DNA of 55,390 nt. It comes from Melghirimyces algeriensis. Its GTDB lineage: Bacteria; Bacillota; Bacilli; Thermoactinomycetales; DSM-45169. This document shows, piece after piece, positions 21,930-30,422 of the stretch. Within the stretch, counting starts at the first letter, position 1. Each line of letters opens with the position of its first letter. Position numbers and translations under genes: made by a program. The notes below the pieces were generated by a model. The model did no database searches. It was not told where the DNA came from and saw only the letters and a program-made list of their open reading frames with translations. The DNA lies in assembly GCF_900182565.1 (NCBI RefSeq), contig NZ_FXTI01000017.1, positions 1-55,390 of the forward strand. The letters are read 5' to 3'.

Positions 21930-21969
21930 TGAACTTCAACTGCTGACCTTTGTCAGCAGTCCCTTTTAG

Positions 21970-22196
21970 TTATCCACAGGCACGACCTCCGATTCAAGGG
22001 GGACAAAGTGCATAAAAAGAGTGAAATTCCATATAAATACCATGGAAATCTGTTTTGTTTAACCAAAAAGATTTAGATAAAAAGACATTGTGGATAAATC
22101 GGTTTTAGTACCTGTGGATAATGTGGATAAGTCCTGTGGATAACTGAAATAATAGGGTTTTGGTTGTGGATAAATATGTGGAAATCCTGTGGATTG
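21970..22196. promoter_or_regulatory. DnaA-box cluster
   Basis: Six perfect TTATCCACA boxes: one on the plus strand (21970-21978) and five on the minus strand (22089-22097, 22113-22121, 22122-22130, 22135-22143, 22165-22173). Two near matches follow at 22177 and 22188. The sequence lies between the tsaD terminator and the next gene. There is no dnaA or dnaN here, so it is not the usual oriC. B. subtilis carries DnaA-box clusters outside oriC, one of them, as I recall, at gcp (tsaD). Confidence 0.75.
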
Positions 22197-22265
22197 CAAC
22201 AATCGAATACTTCTTAAGGACTAGGGGAGGATACGAAAAGAGAAAGTTGGAAACGGGGAATCAAG

Positions 22266-24482
22266 GTGAAATTAAAATATGCGTTTTCTGTTTTCCTTTG
22301 CTTGTTTCTGGGATTGATACTTTTCTGTTTTTGTACAGAAGGAACAGTCTACAGCCAATCTATGGTACGTGACGTACGACAGATTTGGTGGATGAACGTA
22401 CCGGATCTGTATTTGGATGATATCCGAAACCAAGAGCTCCCTCATTTGCAACATTTGATTCAACATGCTTCTGTTGGAGCGATGAATATGAAAACCGGTG
22501 GCAGAAACACGCTCTCCAACAGTTACGCCACACTGGGTATGGGAAGCCGGGCCGTATCCCCCACGAACGAAATGTTTTATCATGCGGTGGAACAGGTGGA
22601 AGATCAGGAGGAGGAGCCTGTGACCGCCGGTGTATTGTATGCCCGTCGGATGGGTGAAACGTTTTCATCCCAGTCCATTGTCTATCCTGGACTCATGAAC
22701 CTCATTGCTGAAAATGAAAAAAACACCTATGTAGTGAAACCGGGAATTTTGTCTGAATCGCTTCGCCGTCACGGGTATGCCACGATGGTATTGGGAAATT
22801 TGGATGAAGGAAAAAAGCCGGTTCGATATGCCCCGCTGATTACCATGGATCGAAGAGGTGTGACGGAAGAAGGGGATATTGGGGAGAATGTGCTGGTTCA
22901 GGATTTGGATCGACCCTTTGGAGTGAAAGCCAATTATCAACGAATCGGTCAACAGCTGTTATCGTGGCATAAGCCAGGGTTAGCTGTGGTAGATTTGGGG
23001 GATCTTTACCGTTTGGAGCGGGTGGGACATACCATGTCCCCGCTGTTGCAAGATCGCTTGCGGATGCGTATCTTGCAGGAACTGGATGATTTCCTGGGTC
23101 AAATGGTGCAGAAGATGGATAAACATCAACTGCTGGTTTTAACCTCATCCGGAAGCGGTTCTTCCCAAAAAGAAGGCCTTCAGCCGATTCTGTTTTATCA
23201 AAAGGGAACCGATTTTCGTTTGCTGACTTCCTCAACAACCCGCAGAACAGGAATTGTAAGCAATATCGATCTGGCTCCTACCCTTCTTACCCGTTTGGGG
23301 ATCACGGTTCCAAAGGGGATGATGGGACTTCCCATGAATTCCATTCCCGGATCGATCAAAGATTTCTGGAATACCGTAGAGCGCGTTGAATCCATTTACA
23401 ATCTGCGCCCCTCTGTTTTATACTCGTATATTCTGTTGCAAATCACCGTGCTTTTGACAGGTCTGATATTTATTTTGAAGAATGGAAAAGGTAGAGGTTG
23501 GATGGAGTCTGTTCTGCTTGCAGTGATGCTCGCCCCCTTTATCTTTTTGGTTTTTTCCGGTATGACCGCTCATTCTTGGTGGCTTTTCAGCGGAATTCTG
23601 GTTGTGAGTGGATTAGGTCTGGCCTTTCTGTTAACCCGGATTTCCACCCTTTCTTTATTTTTTTGGACGGGGTTGTTCGTTTTTTTGCCGGTAGTCGTGG
23701 ATGGTTTGATGGGTGGGCCGCTGATCCAGCAATCTTTTTTGGGGTATGATCCCATTAAGGGAGCCCGCTATTATGGAATTGGAAACGAATATATGGGAGT
23801 GGTTCTCGGTTCCTCGATTCTCGCAAGCGCTGCTTGGTTGGAAAAACGGGAGGTTGTCACCCGATGGTTACGGTGGGGAGTCGGTCTCTTTTTCTTTTTT
23901 TTGCTGCTCTTTTTTGCGGCTCCGTTTTGGGGGACCAATGCCGGTGGTGCATTGGCGTCTGCTGTTGGCTTTGCCGTTGCTTATTTGCGCTTTTTTCAAA
24001 AACGTTGGAGCACCGGGTTATTTTTAAAGGCAGTGGGTCTCGGTCTGATTGGCCTTTTACTGTTGGTGGTGTTGAACAGTTGGTTGCCGGGACCTTCTCC
24101 CAGTCATATTGGACGTGCACTTGCCGACCTTCGGGAAGGAGATTTTGAAGCAGTTCTTCGTATCATCCATCGAAAGTTGGAGATGAATCTGAAGTTGCTT
24201 CGTGTTTCCTCCTGGGGAAAGGTGTTTCTCTTATCTCTGGTTGCCATGGCGATTCTTTCTTTTCGCCCTGCCGGAGGTCTCAAGCTGTTAATGCGACGCT
24301 ATCCCCAGATGTTTAATGGATTTGCGGCTATTCTAGCTGGGGCATTGGCTGCCATTGTCTTTAACGATTCGGGGATTGTTTCTGCTGCTACGTCGATCAT
24401 TTATGTGGTGATGCCTTTTATGATTATCGCCATCCGTGAATGGTCCGATGCTTGGGAAAAAGCATCCAGACCGGACGGCTGA
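22266..24482 (+). CDS. Large membrane protein with N-terminal alkaline-phosphatase-like domain
   Basis: A 738-residue protein of unknown function. Residues 5-27 form a signal or anchor helix. Residues 30 to about 385 look like an extracytoplasmic alkaline-phosphatase-superfamily domain: LVLTSSGSGSS and NIDLAPTLLTRLGI match the late motifs of that fold. The usual metal-binding and nucleophile motifs are not obvious, so it may be inactive. From about 395 there are roughly ten helices, with the striking GARYYGIGNEYMGVVLG between helices (near residue 500). The start is GTG behind ACGGGGA. It lies directly behind the DnaA boxes. A role in envelope polymer metabolism is only a guess. Confidence 0.8.
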   Translation: MKLKYAFSVFLCLFLGLILFCFCTEGTVYSQSMVRDVRQIWWMNVPDLYLDDIRNQELPHLQHLIQHASVGAMNMKTGGRNTLSNSYATLGMGSRAVSPTNEMFYHAVEQVEDQEEEPVTAGVLYARRMGETFSSQSIVYPGLMNLIAENEKNTYVVKPGILSESLRRHGYATMVLGNLDEGKKPVRYAPLITMDRRGVTEEGDIGENVLVQDLDRPFGVKANYQRIGQQLLSWHKPGLAVVDLGDLYRLERVGHTMSPLLQDRLRMRILQELDDFLGQMVQKMDKHQLLVLTSSGSGSSQKEGLQPILFYQKGTDFRLLTSSTTRRTGIVSNIDLAPTLLTRLGITVPKGMMGLPMNSIPGSIKDFWNTVERVESIYNLRPSVLYSYILLQITVLLTGLIFILKNGKGRGWMESVLLAVMLAPFIFLVFSGMTAHSWWLFSGILVVSGLGLAFLLTRISTLSLFFWTGLFVFLPVVVDGLMGGPLIQQSFLGYDPIKGARYYGIGNEYMGVVLGSSILASAAWLEKREVVTRWLRWGVGLFFFFLLLFFAAPFWGTNAGGALASAVGFAVAYLRFFQKRWSTGLFLKAVGLGLIGLLLLVVLNSWLPGPSPSHIGRALADLREGDFEAVLRIIHRKLEMNLKLLRVSSWGKVFLLSLVAMAILSFRPAGGLKLLMRRYPQMFNGFAAILAGALAAIVFNDSGIVSAATSIIYVVMPFMIIAIREWSDAWEKASRPDG

Positions 24483-24606
24483 AGGGTTTTTCCGGGATGA
24501 TTCGATTGTATAAAAAGTTGAAAATAGATTCGCTTTCAACCGACTGAAGCAAACGACAATAATGGGGTCAAGAGCAATCAAGAGAATGGGATGGGAGCGA
24601 TTGGAG

Positions 24607-25371
24607 ATGGAATGGACCATTGATCTGAACAGCGATTTGGGGGAGAGTTTTGGTCCTTATGTCATCGGTCAGGATGCATCCATATTGGATGAAATCACCT
24701 CTGCCAATATCGCCTGTGGCTACCATGCAGGGGATCACAATATCATGCATCAGACGGTGAGGATGGCTGTGGAAAAAGGCGTTGGTCCGGGAGCTCATCC
24801 AGGATTGCCGGATCGGTTGGGATTTGGACGGAGGTATATCGCTGTCGACCCCGATGATGTCTATAACATGACTGTTTATCAGATTGGTGCACTGCAAGCA
24901 TTCGTTTCCCACTATGGAGAGCGTTTGCGACATGTAAAGCCTCATGGGGCACTTTTCAATATGGCGAGCAAGGATGCCACTATTGCTCAGGCGATTGCGG
25001 AAGCTGTGGCTGCGGTAGACCGGAATCTGCTTCTTTTCGGCCTTTCCAATAGTGAGCTGATTCAGGCCGGAACAAAAGCGGGTCTGAAGGTGGTGCATGA
25101 AGTGTTTGCCGATCGGACTTACCAACCGGATGGAACGCTGACTCCCCGTACGGCCCCCAATGCCTGTATGGAGGATCTGGATTTGATGGTGAAACGTGTG
25201 GTACGGATGGTCAAAGAGGGAAAGGTTCACGCTTTGGATGGAACGGATCTGGAGATTCAGGCGGACACCGTCTGTGTGCATGGCGATGACCCAAAGGCCC
25301 TCGCTTTTGTTCGAGGGTTACGGAAAGGATTGGAGGAACACGGAATACGGATTCAAAAAGTTGGATGCTGA
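24607..25371 (+). CDS. pxpA: PxpA, 5-oxoprolinase subunit A (LamB/YcsF family)
   Basis: A 254-residue protein of the LamB/YcsF family; with PxpB and PxpC it hydrolyses 5-oxoproline to glutamate. DLNSDLGESFG at the N-terminus, ANIACGYHAGDHNIM, GAHPGLPDRLGFGRR and RHVKPHGALFN are diagnostic. pxpB and pxpC normally sit beside it but are absent here, so they must be elsewhere if the enzyme works. ATG 24607 is preferred for GGGAG nine bases upstream; a frame from 24562 has no ribosome binding site. Confidence 0.9.
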   Translation: MEWTIDLNSDLGESFGPYVIGQDASILDEITSANIACGYHAGDHNIMHQTVRMAVEKGVGPGAHPGLPDRLGFGRRYIAVDPDDVYNMTVYQIGALQAFVSHYGERLRHVKPHGALFNMASKDATIAQAIAEAVAAVDRNLLLFGLSNSELIQAGTKAGLKVVHEVFADRTYQPDGTLTPRTAPNACMEDLDLMVKRVVRMVKEGKVHALDGTDLEIQADTVCVHGDDPKALAFVRGLRKGLEEHGIRIQKVGC

Positions 25372-25466
25372 TGAAAAAAGGGATGACCGTACTAAAGCTA
25401 GGGTTTCTGACAACTGTTCAGATTTCATGGTGAAATCGTGAATTAACATATAGTGATTCAAAAAAC

Positions 25467-25495
25467 AAGAGACTTCCCAATTTGGAAAGTCTCTT
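25467..25495. terminator. Terminator between pxpA and the convergent lipoprotein genes
   Basis: AAGAGACTT and AAGTCTCTT with an inner TTCC/GGAA form a stem between two convergent genes. Confidence 0.65.
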
Positions 25496-25501
25496 CATCG
25501 A

Positions 25502-25975
25502 TTATTGATCCACAATTTCCAGTTTTCCCTCTGCCAGAAGCTCTTCTCCCCGAAAGATTTGAATTTTATATTTGCCAAGGTCATAGAAGCCGTTAAAATC
25601 ATCATTGGAAGTGAATTCCCATTTTAAACCGTCCCAAGAAGGATCAACATCATTCGTAAATTCTTCAATCAGTTTATCGCCTGGCTCCTTCAGTACTTTG
25701 GCTTTAATATATTTGGTATCAAATGTTTGACCTTTTGGGAGATCAAATTTCAGGGCAATATCCTCTTCATTTCCAAAATGACTTCGTGTTCTCAACAGTC
25801 CTTTGACATCATCATCGCTGGGATAATCACCAAAGGTGATTTTGGCTACTTTGGGTTCTTTTTTCTCTTTCGTTTCTTTCCTGTCCGTTTTGGATTCATC
25901 AGCGAGCAAGCCACAGCCTGTGCCCAGAACAACCAGCATTAACAATAAAACGGAAATCAGTGATTTTTTAAGCAA
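25502..25975 (-). CDS. Putative lipoprotein, 157 residues
   Basis: The N-terminus is a lipoprotein signal with lipobox LGTGC, lipid-modified cysteine C21. A charged Lys/Glu-rich linker follows to about residue 42, then a compact domain with no family I recognise. The start is TTG 25975 behind GGAGGG. It lies 20 bases downstream of the von Willebrand-type lipoprotein gene on the same strand and is probably co-transcribed, so the two may act together on the outer face of the membrane. Confidence 0.8.
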   Translation of the reverse strand: MLKKSLISVLLLMLVVLGTGCGLLADESKTDRKETKEKKEPKVAKITFGDYPSDDDVKGLLRTRSHFGNEEDIALKFDLPKGQTFDTKYIKAKVLKEPGDKLIEEFTNDVDPSWDGLKWEFTSNDDFNGFYDLGKYKIQIFRGEELLAEGKLEIVDQ

Positions 25976-25995
25976 TGATAACCCTCCTGTTATCT

Positions 25996-27357
25996 TTAAT
26001 CCGATAGTACATCTTGTTCAGAGTCCCGTTTATTCATAACCTGTTCCTGAATGCTGTCCCGTTTGTCAATCACTTCATCTTGTAATTCATCCCGTCGATC
26101 GATGGAATAGGACTGGATCGTGTCTCTTCGGTCAAAGATTTGCGACTGCACATCACTGATCAAATCATAGTCAAAGTCTCGTTCCTCTTCCAGGTATTCA
26201 GTGGCGTCATAAAGATAATGTTTTTCTTCTTCTGCCTGCCGGTAAAGATCACTCTTCATCTGATCCAGCCGGTCATATTTGACGCTGGCAACATACTTTG
26301 CTTTGTCGTAATGGTCGCTTGCCCAGTCTCCCCATTGATCATAGAGACGGTCATATTCACCTTCGAAGTACTCTTTCAGATCCACTTTGGAGCCCACCGT
26401 TTGGTAATTTCCCCCACCGGCGTCAGCCACTTCTTGAAGAGCCTTTTGGCCATCATTGTCCACATCAAATCCAATGATGTTGACAACGGCTTCCATATTG
26501 GATTCATTTAGTTCTTCCGCAGCTTTTACCGGGTCGCCGTCACACGTTTCCACTCCGTCACTCACCACGTATACGATGTTCTGTACGTTGCTACCTACAT
26601 GGGAAGAGAGTTTTTCTTTAGCCTCTTTCATGGCTCCGGCCAATGGGGTCCATCCGGTGGGGTGGAATCTATCCAGCGAGTTTTGGAACGTCTTAGTTTT
26701 ATAGGGGCCCAGTGGATAGACTTCTTCCATACTGGCACAGGATGTTTCTTTGTCCGCTTTGGCATTGGAACCCTTGTGACCGTATACCAAAAGGGAGACA
26801 TTGGCTCCTTGGGGCATATTGGAAGAGAAATTTTTCACTGCTTTTTTGGCGAGATCCATCTTTACCCCGCCTTTTACCTTGTCCGCCATGCTGCCGCTGG
26901 AATCCAGCAGGATCATAATATTCACTTCCTGGCTGTCCGGTACTTTTAGCTTGCGGATCCCTTCAGGTCCCTCCGCTACATCAATAATGGAGGTATCAAA
27001 GGTTTCCATGGAATGGATCATCGTTCGGTAATCCTCCGCAACCAGTTTCAGCAGTCGTTCATACAGTTGATCGGCTGAAATGTTTTTGGGGATTTTGTTC
27101 AACGCCGGACGAATCTTGTTTAAGTCATATTTGTCCGCTCCATAACGTCCGGGACCTTCTCGCAGGTGTTTGAGATCTTCCAGTTCAGATGGAAGTTTGT
27201 CCAATTGAACGGATGTTTCCTTCTTTTCTGAATCCGCCTTTTTTGAAGAGGTCTCTTTTTTTCCAGTCTCCGCAGAGGGATTGAGAAGCGAGCATCCGGA
27301 ATGAAAGATGAGAAGAATACTTAATAGTCCGATTCCCAAAAATTTCGTTCTCAGCAA
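25996..27357 (-). CDS. Lipoprotein with von Willebrand factor A domain and C-terminal 11-residue repeats
   Basis: A 453-residue lipoprotein: lipobox FHSGC with C22, a Lys/Glu/Ser-rich linker, a VWA domain from about 145 to 345 with the metal-binding MIDAS motif DSSGS at 152-156, then a long charged helical tail. The tail ends in four exact 11-residue repeats (last 44 residues). VWA domains bind protein ligands through a metal ion; the ligand is unknown. TTG 27357 is chosen because GAGGTGAG lies just upstream and the signal peptide then has normal length; a frame reaching 27435 would add a non-signal-like extension. Confidence 0.85.
   Translation of the reverse strand: MLRTKFLGIGLLSILLIFHSGCSLLNPSAETGKKETSSKKADSEKKETSVQLDKLPSELEDLKHLREGPGRYGADKYDLNKIRPALNKIPKNISADQLYERLLKLVAEDYRTMIHSMETFDTSIIDVAEGPEGIRKLKVPDSQEVNIMILLDSSGSMADKVKGGVKMDLAKKAVKNFSSNMPQGANVSLLVYGHKGSNAKADKETSCASMEEVYPLGPYKTKTFQNSLDRFHPTGWTPLAGAMKEAKEKLSSHVGSNVQNIVYVVSDGVETCDGDPVKAAEELNESNMEAVVNIIGFDVDNDGQKALQEVADAGGGNYQTVGSKVDLKEYFEGEYDRLYDQWGDWASDHYDKAKYVASVKYDRLDQMKSDLYRQAEEEKHYLYDATEYLEEERDFDYDLISDVQSQIFDRRDTIQSYSIDRRDELQDEVIDKRDSIQEQVMNKRDSEQDVLSD
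25999..26130 (-). repeat. Four tandem 33-bp repeats coding 11-residue units
   Basis: The units read RRDTIQSYSID, RRDELQDEVID, KRDSIQEQVMN and KRDSEQDVLSD. The shared pattern is basic-R-D-x-I/L-Q. A hendecad period fits a long right-handed coiled coil or straight helix. Confidence 0.85.
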
Positions 27358-27496
27358 ATCGATCTCACCTCGCTTTAATGGCTTTTTCAGCACTTTTGAA
27401 TGTACTATCATTTTTTTACATACAGAAGTATACAAGAAAAGAATACCAGTTGAAAGTTTTTCTATTAAAAATAGAACATTTTATGTATTTGTAAAT

Positions 27497-27525
27497 AGAA
27501 TAGACCGCTGTCTGCGGTCTATTCT
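27497..27525 (-). terminator. Terminator overlapping the ABC-F stop codon
   Basis: AGAATAGACCGC and GCGGTCTATTCT form a perfect 12-bp stem around the stop codon at 27519-27521, followed on the minus strand by ATTTA. Confidence 0.75.
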
Positions 27526-29429
27526 GCAATGTCTGCCCAGCGTTCCGTTTTCTGAACAAGCAGTTCTTCCAGTTCTTTAAGACGTTGTTGGCGAAGTGTG
27601 CTCTCTTCGGGGTTACTGTATATTTCCGGCTGACAAAGTTCCTCTTGTAGATGAATTTTTTCCTGTTCCAGCTTCTCAATCTCTTCTTCCAATCGGTTGG
27701 CTTCCTCACGGCGGCGGCGCTCCTGTCGCTCTTCTATCCGTTGCTTGCGAACCTCTAGTGTATAATCTGAAACATCAGCAGTTGTTGAGTTCTTTTCCGG
27801 ATCGTTCCTCTCTTTTTTTTGCTCCAGATAACGTTCGTAGTTTCCGTCAAAAACGGTGATTTTCCCATTGTTTACTTCCCAGATTTGATTGGCCAGTCGG
27901 TTAATGAAATAACGGTCATGGGAAACAAACAATAATGTGCCGGAGAAGGATTCCAGACCTGACTCCAGGCGTTCTTTACTCTCCATATCCAAATGGTTCG
28001 TTGGCTCATCCATCAAAAGAAGGTTTCCCTGATGTAACAGGCGTTTCAAAAGAGAGAGACGTGCCTTTTCGCCACCGCTCAGATCGGCAATCCGCTTAAA
28101 TACGTCTTCACCCGTAAATAAAAACTGCCCCAGATACGATCGGATGTCGGATTGATCCAGCTTGGGATGGGCGTCCCAAATCTCATCCAGTACCGTTTTG
28201 TCCTTCTGCAGCTCTTCCTGTTCCTGATCATAATAATCCAGATGGACATTGCTGCCAAAGGTTATTTTTCCGGAAAGGGGTTTGATTTGATTTGCCAACG
28301 TTTTTAACAGTGTGGACTTCCCGGTCCCGTTGGGACCGAGCAGGGCGATGCGATCCCCGCGTTCAAGGTATAGACTGGCATCAGTGATCAGTGGCTGTTG
28401 CGGATGATAGCCCACTGTAAGATCATCGGTGATCAATACCTCTTTTCCACTGGAGACAGCAGGCTCAAAACGGATGGCCACCTTTTTTCGATCACGGGGT
28501 GGGGCTTCAATCCGTTCAATCTTTTCCAAGGCTTTGCGACGGCTCTGTGCCCGTTTGGTAGTGGAGGCACGGGCCAGATTTCGTTGGACAAAGTCTTCCA
28601 TTCGGCGAATTTCTTCCTGCTGCTGTTCATACTCTTTTTCCCATTTTGCTCGCAACGCTTCCCGTTGTACCATATAATCGGAGTAATTGCCGTTAAAGCG
28701 TGTCATCCGATTTCGGTCCAGTTCATAGATGACGGTTACCACCCGATCCAGGAAAAAGCGATCATGGGAAACCACCAAAAGCGCTCCAGGGTAGGTTTCC
28801 AACGTTTGTTCCAGCCAATAAAGAGCATCCATGTCCAGATAGTTGGTCGGTTCATCCAGGATCATTAAATCCGGTTGTTCCAAAAGCAGTTTGGCCAGCG
28901 CAAGACGGGTTTTTTGCCCTCCACTCAATGAGTGAACGGATGTGGTCTCCCATTGGATGTTCCCCAATCCGAGCCCTGTAAGTGCGCCACGCGCCTTGGC
29001 TTCAAAGCTATAACCTCCCTGCTGTTCAAATGCTTCCTGTAGCCGGGCATATTGCTCTGTAATTTGAAGATATCGCTTTTCATCGGAGAAAACGGATTCT
29101 TTCCCCATTTTTGTTTCCAGTTCCCGAAGTCTCGTTTCCATCTCTTTGAGACTGCTGAAAGCCTTCATCACTTCCTCCCACACCGTTCCATCCGCTTCCG
29201 GTTCCATGGATTGAGCAAGATATCCGATTTGTGCATTCTTTTGTATATGGATTTCTCCTGAGTCAGCGGGGAGTTGGGAGGTGATCACTTTCAGGAGGGT
29301 GGACTTTCCAGCGCCGTTGGGACCGATTAGACCGACCCGTTCTTTTTCTTCCACCTTTAGGCTAACGCCTTCTAGGATAGAAGTTGCGCCAAATGATTTG
29401 TCAATACGATTTGCTTGCAGGATACTCAA
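27519..29429 (-). CDS. ABC-F family ATPase, YdiF type
   Basis: A 636-residue protein with two ATPase domains on one chain and no membrane segment, so it is a ribosome-acting ABC-F protein rather than a transporter. Walker A motifs GPNGAGKST and GPNGTGKST, signatures LSGGQKTRL and LSGGEKARL, and two DEPTN Walker B segments are intact. A charged interdomain linker and a C-terminal coiled coil rich in Glu/Arg are present. B. subtilis ydiF has the same place near tsaD and rex. TTG 29429 is preferred for AAGAGGTG about seven bases upstream. It runs against its neighbours. Confidence 0.9.
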   Translation of the reverse strand: MSILQANRIDKSFGATSILEGVSLKVEEKERVGLIGPNGAGKSTLLKVITSQLPADSGEIHIQKNAQIGYLAQSMEPEADGTVWEEVMKAFSSLKEMETRLRELETKMGKESVFSDEKRYLQITEQYARLQEAFEQQGGYSFEAKARGALTGLGLGNIQWETTSVHSLSGGQKTRLALAKLLLEQPDLMILDEPTNYLDMDALYWLEQTLETYPGALLVVSHDRFFLDRVVTVIYELDRNRMTRFNGNYSDYMVQREALRAKWEKEYEQQQEEIRRMEDFVQRNLARASTTKRAQSRRKALEKIERIEAPPRDRKKVAIRFEPAVSSGKEVLITDDLTVGYHPQQPLITDASLYLERGDRIALLGPNGTGKSTLLKTLANQIKPLSGKITFGSNVHLDYYDQEQEELQKDKTVLDEIWDAHPKLDQSDIRSYLGQFLFTGEDVFKRIADLSGGEKARLSLLKRLLHQGNLLLMDEPTNHLDMESKERLESGLESFSGTLLFVSHDRYFINRLANQIWEVNNGKITVFDGNYERYLEQKKERNDPEKNSTTADVSDYTLEVRKQRIEERQERRRREEANRLEEEIEKLEQEKIHLQEELCQPEIYSNPEESTLRQQRLKELEELLVQKTERWADIAE

Positions 29430-29556
29430 CTGTATCACCTCTTGTAAACAAGACCGATTCCATTGTATCCCAAGGAAGGTCGCGAAAAAAGAGGGGGACA
29501 CCTGGATCTGTGTGCTATTGTGATACAATCAGCATAAATCCTGGAGGAGGGAAGGA

Positions 29557-30129
29557 ATGGATACGGAAAAAACGATTCTTCGTACCCGGCTGTTGGCTGA
29601 GCGGAAGGGGATGGATGATCGGCGTGCGAAAAGAGAGTCTGCGGCAATTTGTGAGTTTTTGGAAAGGGAGTCTGGTTTTCAAAAGGCAAGGTCCATCCTT
29701 TTTTATATGCCTCATCGTGGAGAAGTGGATGTTCGGAAAGGAATGGAGAAGGCATGGCAACAGAAAAAGCAGGTGGTTTTGCCTCGCTCCGTTCCCCGTA
29801 CCCGTACATTGGAGCTGTATTCCATTACAAGCTTCTCTGATTTAATCGAGGGGACCTATGGGATCTTGGAGCCAGACCCAACGAAGGGTCAGCATGTTGA
29901 TGCCCAAGAGATAGACTTGGTGGTGGTTCCGGGGATCGGTTTTGACCGGGAAGGTTATCGTCTGGGGTATGGCGGGGGTTATTATGACCGATTTTTTGCA
30001 GATCCAGATGTTGATATGGTACGTGTGGGAGTAGCTTATTCCTTTCAACTGGTGTCCACGGTTTATCCTGAATCCCACGATCAACCTGTACATGCGGTGA
30101 TTACCCCTGAAGGCGTCATTCATTTTTAA
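29557..30129 (+). CDS. 5-formyltetrahydrofolate cyclo-ligase
   Basis: A 190-residue enzyme that converts 5-formyl-THF to 5,10-methenyl-THF with ATP, in the cytoplasm. The C-terminal block VPGIGFDREGYRLGYGGGYYDRF is the family signature (given in parts: VPGIGFD, RLGYGGGYYDRF), and FYMPHRGEVD is the substrate loop. The ATG follows GGAGGAGGG. It diverges from the ABC-F gene and probably shares no operon with the downstream genes, as a hairpin follows it at 30146-30165. Confidence 0.92.
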   Translation: MDTEKTILRTRLLAERKGMDDRRAKRESAAICEFLERESGFQKARSILFYMPHRGEVDVRKGMEKAWQQKKQVVLPRSVPRTRTLELYSITSFSDLIEGTYGILEPDPTKGQHVDAQEIDLVVVPGIGFDREGYRLGYGGGYYDRFFADPDVDMVRVGVAYSFQLVSTVYPESHDQPVHAVITPEGVIHF

Positions 30130-30145
30130 AGAATGATATATCAAA

Positions 30146-30165
30146 CAGCCCACGAACGTGGGCTG
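30146..30165 (+). terminator. Hairpin after the cyclo-ligase gene
   Basis: CAGCCCACG and CGTGGGCTG form a 9-bp stem with an AA loop, 16 bases after the stop. No T-run follows, so termination is uncertain. The remaining 250 bases up to 30422 hold the Rex-type operator and promoter. Confidence 0.4.
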
Positions 30166-30311
30166 CTAAGCGGTAATTATGAGAATAAAAAATCCATAAG
30201 TCATTTGATTCAATTTCAGTTTATTCCGGAAACAGGTGTTGGGACAATAGGCTGGAAGATGGATTTTTCAATTCATGTTTTTAATTCTTTTGTCAGTCCA
30301 GCATTAAGTTC

Positions 30312-30329
30312 TTGTGAATACATACACAA
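30312..30329. promoter_or_regulatory. Rex-type operator upstream of the rex operon
   Basis: TTGTGAATACATACACAA matches the Rex consensus TTGTGAA-N4-TTCACAA at all but one fixed position. It overlaps the -35 position of an extended -10 promoter (TGATACAAT, 30343-30351) that should drive the MPT-binding protein and rex. Redox autoregulation of rex is known in Firmicutes. Confidence 0.65.
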
Positions 30330-30422
30330 ATAGAACCAAGGTTGATACAATAATGACAGGATAGAAGATCAAGAATCGAAGTACTTAAAATAAACATGAT
30401 GGGATGCGAGGGGGGAAGACGG

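Noticed and set aside
21970..22196. Chromosomal replication origin
   Set aside because: The DnaA boxes are convincing, but dnaA, dnaN and an adjoining unwinding region are absent, so a titration or regulatory cluster is more likely.
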